Source: Tupaia tana (lineage: Eukaryota; Chordata; Mammalia; Scandentia; Tupaiidae). From it: a stretch of DNA of 64,000 nt. Below are positions 57,478-64,000 of this stretch, in pieces. The notes under the pieces were generated by a model that was not told where the DNA came from, ran no database searches, and saw only the letters and a program-made list of their open reading frames with translations. The position numbers and the translations under genes were made by a program. The DNA is taken from the NCBI GenBank assembly GCA_026018925.1, contig JAKSZU010000003.1, positions 186,341,505 through 186,405,504 on the forward strand. Reading direction: 5' to 3'. Each line of letters starts with the position of its first letter. Position 1 is the first letter of the stretch.

Positions 57478-57730
57478 CTTTGTTTTTTGAGAGGTTTTTG
57501 CTACAGGGCACGTGCGCTCGCCAGACAGACAGAGAGAGACAGAGAGACAGAAAGCGAGAAATCATCCCCAAGGGAGGATGGCCACGCCGCAATCCCTTCT
57601 CCATTCTCCTCTCGGGATCTTGGGCACGCATGCACATGCGCCCGGCGTGAGTTTTAAGCCACCAGGTCTGGGACACGAACCGCGGTCGACTATGTGGGAG
57701 TCCAGCGACACAGCCATTACACTAACTGCT
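57478..57730 (-). mobile_element. SINE-A, young copy
   Basis: 'ggtccagtatttcat' occurs directly before the T-rich tail (57463) and after the head (from 57739, preceded by 'cccgt'). CpGs are well kept. Confidence 0.95.
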
Positions 57731-57872
57731 GGTCCCGTGGTCCAGTATTTCATATAAAATCACTTAGAGAGATTTTACCTGAATATTGCTTCCTCCTAAA
57801 AGTTCAGGAAAACTAGTTTTATAGTAGGGCAGCTTCCAGGACCAAGGACGATAATGGGCATGCTTAAAACTT

Positions 57873-59012
57873 TTTTAAAATTTTTAAATTTAAATTTCTT
57901 TATTTACATTTATTCACTGTACATCATTATAGCATAAAAATGAGATTTTCCATCTAGACTACACTGTATAGTGGCTCAATCAAGCACATCAACATATGTG
58001 TTATCATCAACAAATAATTTTCCATTTTTTGTTTCCTGTATATTTTGCTTTTTTTCCCATCCTTGATTCCCTCTTACCCTCTGCCATCTCCCACCCTCCT
58101 CCCACACTGTCTCTGGTATCTATGGTTGCTTTCTATGCCTTTTCTCCCACATTTTATTGATTTAATAAAGATCTCAATTAATCTAGATATTTTGAATAGC
58201 ACGCACAGCTGACATATACATTACGCTAACTGCTGGTCCCTTTTTTCTTTTTTTGAGAGGTTTTTGCTATAGGGCGTGTGTGCTTACTAGACAGACAGAG
58301 ACAGAGAGACAGAAAGTGAGAAATCACTCCCCAGGGGGTATGACCACACCACAATCCCTTCTCCTCCATTCTCTTCTTGGGATCTTGGGCACACATGCAC
58401 ATGCGCCCGGCATGAGTTTAAGCCATTGGGTCCAGGACTTGAACTGCTGTTTACTAAATGGGAGTCCAGCGACACATAGCCATTGCAGCTGATACATACA
58501 TATCCATGAACACAAGTCTGACTTTGGGCATAAGCCTCAGTGAGTAGAATAAACATACTATAAAGTAGCACCTAGCTGGGGCTATATATCTTACTGCAGT
58601 CATCAAATAGGTATTTTTTAATATATATTTTTTAATTTCAAGAAAAATAGTTTCAGGTTTTTTTTTTTCTGAAACTCTTTTTTAACTTAATTTACATTCA
58701 TTCCCTAAGCATCATCACAGCATACAAATTATAATTTCCCATCCAGAATATACTGTATAGTGGCTTAATCATGCATGTTATCGTCAAAAATTTTCCATTT
58801 CTACTTTCATATATATTTTTTACCCCCTATTTCTGACCCTCTGTCCTTTCCCACCCTCTTCTCAAACTATCTCTGGTGTCTACAGTTGTCTTCCATTCCT
58901 TCCCCTCCCCCACATTGTATTGATCACACAATTTCTTAAATAATCTAACTACTTTCAATAGCAAGTTCACTTGGTAATTTCAGTAAAGCAGTTTTAACTT
59001 AAATCAAAGAAA
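57873..59012 (-). mobile_element. H5: 5'-truncated ORF1-only (HAL1-like) element, 3' UTR only
   Basis: Antisense. Both 3' UTR units are present: terminal unit 57880-58660 (with a SINE-A in it) and inner unit about 58665-59010. The 17-bp target 'gggcatgcttaaaactt' is at 57856-57872; the right copy is split by the SINE-A at 59023 and is completed at 59304-59320. A typical 5'-truncated L1-type insertion. Confidence 0.85.
58220..58485 (-). mobile_element. SINE-A, circularly permuted copy
   Basis: Within H5. Reading right to left (minus), it begins inside the head at 'aatggctatgtg', runs to the poly(A), and then continues into 'gggaccagcagttagcgtaa' (complement at 58222-58241), exactly the piece missing at its start. 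Imperfect duplications 'gcacagctgacatataca' / 'gcagctgatacataca' flank the whole. Confidence 0.85.
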
Positions 59013-59022
59013 GGGCATGCTT

Positions 59023-59269
59023 GGGAACCAGCAGTTAGTGTAATGGCTATGTTGCTGGACTCCCATGTAGTCGACTGCAGTTCGAGTCCCGGACCCGGTG
59101 GCTTAGAACTCACGCCAGGCACGTGTGCGTGCGTGCCCAAGATCCCAAGAGGAGAATGGAGGAGAAGGGATTGCGGCGTGACCATCCCCCCTGGGGGGTG
59201 ATTTCTTGCTTTCTGTCTCTATGTCTCTCTCTGTCTGGCGAGCGCATGCGCCTTATAGTGAAAACCTCT

Positions 59270-59303
<34 letters not shown>
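59023..59303 (+). mobile_element. SINE-A, young, inserted in the target duplication of H5
   Basis: Full-length SINE-A with a pure A tail of about 33. Its own target repeat 'aagggcatgctt' (59011, 59302) lies inside the target duplication of H5, so it came after H5. Confidence 0.95.
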
Positions 59304-59308
<5 letters not shown>

Positions 59309-59752
59309 TGCTTAAAACTTAAAAACCTATGCACAGCCTATAGTAACCTTATAGACGTGTCCTCATAGCAATTTAATAACTCTTAGTGACCTTGTAGCCC
59401 TGATAGCAACCTAACAACTTTGTAACTTCATATACGCCTATGTATCTAAGCCTGGCAGCCCAGTACATGCCTGCGTAGTTCTGTAATATCCTTTTATCCA
59501 ATCTAAAGGATGTAAAAGTATAACATAACCATGTATTTGAGACAAAAAAAGCTAAAACAAATAAAAGGAAGAGTCCTCAAGAAATTCAGAGCTCAGTCTT
59601 TGAATGCAAATCTACTGAGCCATTGCTGGCACTTAATAAATTGTTGTTTTCTTGCAAAAGCCTTGGTGTCTTGTCTCTCTCTCTCACTGAGAATCACAAA
59701 TTCAAACACTTGTTCTTAGCATCATTTTATATTCTTAAAAAAAACTAGGACT

Positions 59753-59970
59753 GGAACCAACAGATGGCATAATGGTTATGTCACTGGACTCCCTTGTAGT
59801 TGACTGTGGTTCTAGTTCTGGACCTTAAATTCATGCCAGGCATGTGTGCGTACGTGCCCCAAATCCCAAGAAGAGATGAGAGGAGAAGGGATTGTAGCAT
59901 GGCCATCCCTCTGGGGGATGATTTCTCACTTTCTGTCTCAGTCTCTCCTGTGAGCGCACACACCCTGTAG

Positions 59971-60005
<35 letters not shown>

Positions 60006-60010
60006 TAAAA
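59753..60010 (+). mobile_element. SINE-A, first of two at one site
   Basis: 'ggaaccaacagatggcataa' head, A30 run at 59971-60000. 'aaaactagga' precedes and 'aaatactagga' follows. Confidence 0.85.
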
Positions 60011-60028
60011 AAAAATACTAGGAACTCA

Positions 60029-60283
60029 GGACCAACAGATGGTGTAATGGTTACATTGCTGAACTTCCACATAGTCTACCATGGTTTGAGTCCTGGACCC
60101 GGTGGCTTAAAACTCACAGCAGGTGCATGTGCGTGTATGCCCAAAATCCCAAGAGGAGAAGGAATTGCAGCATAGCCATTCCCCTTGGGGGGGGGGGGGC
60201 GGATTTCTCACTTTCTGTCTCTCTGTCACTCTGTCTCACTGACAAACACACATGCCCTATAGCAAAAATCTCTCTTAAAACAA
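60029..60283 (+). mobile_element. SINE-A, second at the same site
   Basis: 'ggaccaacagatggtgtaat' head, G13 run at 60187-60199 in place of the usual G6, tail 'ttaaaac'. 'aaaatactagaa' follows. Confidence 0.85.
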
Positions 60284-60379
60284 AAATACTAGAACCTCCA
60301 GAAACTTTTGTTTATGTGGGTTGTATCTATTGATGTTTGCCGTATTCAAAGTTAAAACTGAAAGATGTTTAAAATATTT

Positions 60380-60895
60380 ATTAATTCATTTAAAAATAAT
60401 AATGCATCCATCACATGTTAACTTAATAACATATCTTATGAAAAATACATTTTTCAAAGCCAAGACAAGATTATTACATGAAAACAGTAGCATTATTTCA
60501 CATTTAGCAAATCTCTTAATGTAAGACTTAGTAGAAGACTGGATTCTCAAATCTGCTTTTGTATTTGACTTGTTACGATGTGCTGTTTTAGTGGAAATAT
60601 ATGAAGAAAATATGGTCTTACACAGATATGTAGTTAGAAAAAGAAGTAGCTCAATAATATTTTCAAATAATTGTAGATACTCATCTCTGATGCTATACCA
60701 AACCATGGCAAATAATAGTTGCTTAAAATTTAGGTGCAACATGGAATATGAAACTTTGTCAATTAACTTTTCAAACTCTGATGCATTAATGTTTTTTTTA
60801 GTTTAGGGTTGGCCCCATAGCTTAATGGTTAAGGGAACTGGTCACCCACATGACTGACTATGGATTCAATTATGGCCTAGCAGCTTGAAAACAAA

Positions 60896-60929
<34 letters not shown>

Positions 60930-61560
60930 CTGTGATTGTGTTCAAAATCCCAACAGGAAGGACAAATGAAAAAGGAATTACAACATGATCATATCCCATT
61001 GGAGAATACTTTCTTCATCTCTCTCTCTGTTTCTTTCTGGTGAGCACACACTCCCTCTGGCAATCTTCAAATGGATCTTTTACCTGTGCATGACTTTATA
61101 ACAATGTGTTGATCATTTGGATAATATTGATTTACTGAATTGTGTAGCTTTTCCAAATGCTGATGGATTTCATTATAGAATAGAAAAAAATTGTGTTTAT
61201 AAATGTCCTCACCAATCTCACTAAAAAAGTCTTTAAGTATTAGAAAGCTATCAAGCTTACATGGCAAATACACATTTTCCAAATTTCTAATTTTCAGTTG
61301 AAAGCTCAAATTTTATCATTCACAACAAATACTATCAATTTTTTTTTCTTGAAGTTTCAGGCTCACTTAGTTTATTTTCAAAATATGTCTACCAAATGCT
61401 CAAATATGAATAGCCAAAGTTCACTTATTAGTCATTCTTTCAAAAGATGGTGTCCCACTGAGGGGGAGGGAGTGGTTAGTTCAGTTAACAATTTAAAAAT
61501 CACTCAATACTTTAAAAAAATTACTCAATACTTTTCCTGGAAATAAACATTGTATGTTAG
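60380..61560 (-). pseudogene. hAT-type transposase relic (Charlie/Buster/ZBED-like)
   Basis: Minus strand. 61309-61067 reads 'LENVYLPCKLDSFLILKDFF' and 'HNSVNQYYPNDQH'. After the SINE at 60806, 60800-60386 continues with 'INASEFEKLIDKVSYSML', 'VWYSIRDEYLQLFENIIELL', 'FLTTYLCKTIFSSYISTKTA' and 'NTKADLRIQSSTKSY'. The last part follows the hAT C-terminal dimerisation domain, where relatives have FPTTYLCE.GFS.YTSTKT and NRLNAEADMRIQLSS. The usual catalytic core upstream is not recognisable. Either a piece of an autonomous hAT transposon or a retrocopy of a domesticated ZBED/FAM200-type gene; no intron trace is seen. Broken. Confidence 0.7.
60806..61062 (+). mobile_element. SINE-C with TG microsatellite, inside the hAT relic
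   Basis: 'ggttggccccatagcttaat' head, (TG)n at 60898-60927, 'gagcacacactccctctggc' end. It divides the transposase reading frame. Confidence 0.75.
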
Positions 61561-61562
61561 TA

Positions 61563-61714
61563 TACATCAAGTATTTTATATGTAGTTCCCATTTTGTCAC
61601 ATAAAACATGAAAAAGATGTATACTCAAGGAACAATAGTTAATAAAATTAATAACTTATACTGTTTCATCAGGACATTCTGAACTGAAAGTGGCTTTTTA
61701 AAACTGCAAAATGA
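61563..61714. other. unassigned short stretch
   Basis: Nothing recognised. Confidence 0.4.
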
Positions 61715-61880
61715 GGGGCCAGTAGGTGGTGTGGTGGTTAAGGGCTCCGGACTCCCACATGGCTGACCATGGTTCAAGTCCCGGACCTGGTGGCTTGCTT
61801 TCTCACTTTCCCTCTCTCGCTTACTTGCTCTCACTCTGTCCCTCTCTGATCAAATTAAATAAAAATTGTTTTTTTAAAAA
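61715..61880 (+). mobile_element. SINE-B directly upstream of H4
   Basis: 'ggggccagtaggtggtgtgg' head, B-box-like 'ggttcaagtcc', tail AAATAAAAATTG then T/A runs. Its end lies 7 bp before the H4 start. Confidence 0.85.
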
Positions 61881-62040
61881 AAACTGTAGAGAAGAAGCTG
61901 GGCCCTCAGAACAAGGTTCCACATGGCTCCAGCGAACTAGATTTTTCAGGGAATGAAGATTTTCTACTGATAATTCAGCCTCCAACAAACGAGCTAGCGA
62001 CTGAACTTCAAGAATTTGAAAGAAACACACCATCCATCAG

Positions 62041-63039
62041 ATGACAAGAAATCACCACGGGATCACGAGAAATATGGAAAAACAAGAAAATACCTCTCCT
62101 CCACGGGAAAAGAGTAACTCTTCATCCACAAGCAGTTCGGTGAAAATCATGGAAATGTCTGATAAGGAATTCAGATCATTCATAATGTCAAAGCTAACAG
62201 AGAAGGAAGAGAAGAGAGATAATGAACTGCTAAAGAGAAAGGAGAAAGAAGTTGATGAGTTCCAGGAGATGAGGAAATTCTTGTTAGATCTAAAAGAGGA
62301 ATTACACACTTTACAAAAGACTCAAACGGAACTGCTAGAGATGAAGTCTATAATACAAGAAGTCAAAATCTCCCTTGAAAGTATTAAAAGCAGACTAGAT
62401 CATTCAGAAAATAGAATCTCAGATGTAGAAGAGAAATTGGCTGGCCTAGAAAAATCCACCACGAAGACTGAGAAAATGGCCCAAAAATTTGAGAATGATA
62501 CGCGAGAAGTACGGGATACCATCAGACGTCCAAATATCCGGATAATTGGCATTCCAGAAAGTGAAGAGACCCATAAGGGCATTGATAATCTATTCCATGA
62601 AATCCTGCAAGAAAACTTTCCAAACCTAGAGAGGCATTCAAAGATCCAGTCCCAGGAAATACAAAGGACCCCAAATAGAATCAACCCAAGAAGATCTTCT
62701 CCAAGACACATTATAGCCAGGTTGACCAAAACCGCAGACAAAGACAAGATACTAAGATTGGCAAGAGAAAAACATCAAGTTACCTACAAAGGACATCCCA
62801 TCAGGCTAACAGCAGATCTCTCATCGGAAACAATGCGAGCGAGGAGAGAATGGGAAAATATATTCAAAGTGTTACGAGAGAAGCAATTTCAGCCTAGATT
62901 ACTGTACCCGGCAAGATTATCTTTCAGGTGGGAAGAAAAGACAAGAGCATTCTCAGATAAACAAAACCTGAAAGAATTTACCAGCACCAGACCAGATCTC
63001 CAAGAAGTTCTCAAGGGTGTGCTATATCAGGAAAATTAA
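62041..63039 (+). CDS. intact L1 ORF1p-like protein of H4 (332 aa)
   Basis: Uninterrupted ORF from ATG at 62041 to TAA at 63037-63039. Homologous to mammalian L1 ORF1p, a trimeric RNA-binding chaperone that coats L1 RNA in the cytoplasm (human protein 338 aa). Residues 1-40 are a polar, Ser-rich N-terminus; about 45-155 a coiled coil with many E/K/L heptads; about 162-245 the RRM, opening with 'RRPNIRIIGIPE' and including 'RSSPRHIIARLTK'; about 246-325 the C-terminal domain with 'HQVTYKGHPIRLTADLSSET' and 'FQPRLLYPARLSF'. The first ATG is chosen because the equivalent ORF in H3 starts at the same place. No Shine-Dalgarno or splice signals apply. The open frame and similarity to H3 indicate youth or selection. 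Whether it is expressed cannot be judged. Confidence 0.9.
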   Translation: MTRNHHGITRNMEKQENTSPPREKSNSSSTSSSVKIMEMSDKEFRSFIMSKLTEKEEKRDNELLKRKEKEVDEFQEMRKFLLDLKEELHTLQKTQTELLEMKSIIQEVKISLESIKSRLDHSENRISDVEEKLAGLEKSTTKTEKMAQKFENDTREVRDTIRRPNIRIIGIPESEETHKGIDNLFHEILQENFPNLERHSKIQSQEIQRTPNRINPRRSSPRHIIARLTKTADKDKILRLAREKHQVTYKGHPIRLTADLSSETMRARREWENIFKVLREKQFQPRLLYPARLSFRWEEKTRAFSDKQNLKEFTSTRPDLQEVLKGVLYQEN

Positions 63040-63339
63040 ACACAGACACAGGGAAATCAGAGTCCAAAAACTAAGAAAGTGGCCAACTTAATCATAGGGA
63101 CAAGTCTGGAGTTGAATATTATATACCAGAATTTAATCAGGAAAATTGAACCAGAACAGAAGATAAAGTACATGAGACTGATAGGTTCATGCACCTACCA
63201 TTTGAACAGAATCCTAACCTGTTTCCTGGCTTTAAGCAAAGTTCCTTGGCATTTCTTTGATTTAAGTTAAACCTGGTTTTCTTAGTAGTAATGAGTGAAC
63301 TCACCACTGAAAGTAGTTAGATTATGTAGGAAATTGTGT

Positions 63340-63610
63340 GATCAATGCAATGTGGGTGGGAAGGGAATGAAGGACAATTGTGGACACCAGAGGTGGTGTG
63401 TGAGGAGGGTGGGAAGGGACAGAGGGTCAGAAAGAGGGGTGGAAATATTTCTAGGAACTAGAAATGGAAAATTTTTTGTAATGTGCATGATTGAGTCACT
63501 ATGCAGTGTATACTGGATGGGAGATCGCATTTTGTGTGCTGTGATGATGCTTAGGTAAGGGATGTAAATTGAGTTACAAAAAAGAAAAAAAAGTTTCAGG
63601 AAAAAAAATA
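63340..63610 (+). repeat. H4 3' UTR, inner unit
   Basis: From 'gatcaatgcaatgtgggtgg' through 'gatgatgcttaggtaaggga' and 'gtaaattgagtt' to an A-rich stretch 'caaaaaagaaaaaaaag'. It is a diverged copy of the terminal unit at 63757, and the A-rich end looks like a fossil poly(A) tail. Absent from H1 and H2. Confidence 0.8.
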
Positions 63611-63756
63611 TATATCTATTCAATGACTGCAGTAGGATATGTAGCCCCAGCTAGGTGCTATTTTATAGGATGCATAAAGTTAGACTTGTGTTCATGGAAA
63701 TGTGTATGTCACCTGTGTTTGCTATGAGGGTATTTGGATTAATTAGGGTCTTTGGA

Positions 63757-64000
63757 GATTCAATAAAACGTGGGGGGAAAACAGTATAGAAAGCAAACAT
63801 AAATACCAGAGACAGTGTGGGAGGAGAGTGGGAGATGGCAGAGGGTAAGAGATAGGGAATCAAAGGTGGGAAGGAAAAAAGCTAAACATACAGAAAACAA
63901 GAAATGGAAGATCATCTGCTGACAATAACATGTTTGTTGATGTGCTTGATTGAGACAATATACAGTGTACTCTGGATGGAAAATCTCATTTTGTATGCTG
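63757..64000 (+). repeat. H4 3' UTR, terminal unit (cut by window end)
   Basis: 'gattcaataaaacgtggggg', 'agagggtaagagatagggaa', 'tgcttgattgagacaatata', 'ggaaaatctcattttgtatg' parallel the inner unit step by step, 417 bp downstream. This unit is shared with H1, H2, H3 and H5. Confidence 0.85.

Larger units (their letters stand above)
57785..59700 (+). mobile_element. possible ERV-type LTR, split by H5 and a SINE
   Basis: When H5 and the SINE-A at 59023 are set aside, 57785-57872 continues at 59304-59700. The right part has 'cacttaataaattgttg' followed about 20 bp later by 'ggtgtcttgtctctctctct', as at an LTR R/U5 boundary. Family not assigned; it may be another kind of repeat. Confidence 0.35.
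61888..64000 (+). mobile_element. H4: near-complete ORF1-only (HAL1-like) retrotransposon
   Basis: Starts AGAGAAGAAG at 61888, the same first bases as H3 after its target duplication, so this is the true 5' end of the family. Parts: 153-bp leader 61888-62040; intact ORF1 62041-63039; 3' UTR 63040-64000 with two tandem units. By comparison with H2 and H5 only a few dozen bases and the poly(A) lie beyond the window. No reverse transcriptase or endonuclease is encoded: after the ORF1 stop there is only a remnant that may correspond to the first codons of ORF2, then the 3' UTR. This matches the HAL1 (half-L1) design; propagation would need L1 ORF2 protein in trans. Confidence 0.9.

Noticed and set aside
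60899-60927. TG repeat as a regulatory Z-DNA element
   Set aside because: It is an expanded microsatellite within a SINE; no gene nearby to regulate.
1-64000. A new host defence, metabolic or regulatory gene system
   Set aside because: There is no intact host gene, CpG island outside SINEs, or cluster of coding frames. Apart from the L1-type ORF1, everything readable is a repeat or a relic.

Overview
This window is gene-poor DNA from a placental mammal, built almost entirely of interspersed repeats. It contains ancient mammal-wide fossils (MIR, L2, old L1, MaLR and ERVL LTRs, hAT and mariner relics). These are heavily overprinted by tRNA-derived SINEs of a type I do not know from human, rodent, carnivore, horse or ruminant genomes. 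An MST-like MaLR LTR, an isolated SINE with a 7SL-like half and the unusual tRNA-SINE set make a euarchontan, most likely a colugo (Dermoptera, CYN-type SINEs), my best guess; this is inference, about 50 percent. I found no intact host gene. The only host-derived coding sequence is a dead PSMB3 retrocopy (5.2-5.9 kb).

For this report I name the SINEs as follows. SINE-A (about 250 bp): tRNA-like head, GC-rich body with a CCCCCC/GGGGGG hairpin, CT-rich 3' part, poly(A); many copies have perfect 14-18 bp target-site duplications and are young. SINE-B (about 150-180 bp): tRNA-like head, CT-rich run, A/T-rich tail. SINE-C: diverged A-like copies. SINE-D, E and F: older tRNA-like families.

Layout: 0-10 kb, old LTR pieces, the PSMB3 retrocopy, MIRs and SINEs. 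10-17.3 kb, a mariner-type MITE, an old L1 piece, ORF1-only element H1, then an ERVL internal fragment with its MLT2-type LTR. 18.7-25.7 kb, ORF1-only element H2 (+) with a younger relative H3 (-) inserted in it, and SINEs in both. 25.7-37.5 kb, old L1 remains (one can be followed for about 7 kb), riddled with SINEs, including a tower of five SINEs at 29.7-31.1 kb. 38-53 kb, L2, MIR, an L1 3' end, MaLR LTR and SINEs. 53.5-55.2 kb, an antisense old L1. 55-61.8 kb, dense SINEs, a 3' fragment (H5) of the ORF1-only element, and a hAT transposase relic. 61.9-64 kb, H4, an almost complete ORF1-only element with an uninterrupted 332-codon ORF1, cut by the window end.

The most interesting content is the H1-H5 family: LINE-1-derived elements that carry ORF1 and a 3' end but no ORF2 (a HAL1, half-L1, architecture). 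It shows an open ORF1, turnover of 5' leaders, and a younger subfamily whose 3' UTR is a tandem duplication. Since no reverse transcriptase is encoded, mobilisation must have depended on L1 enzymes in trans. The second is a SINE-A copy at 58.2 kb that looks circularly permuted.
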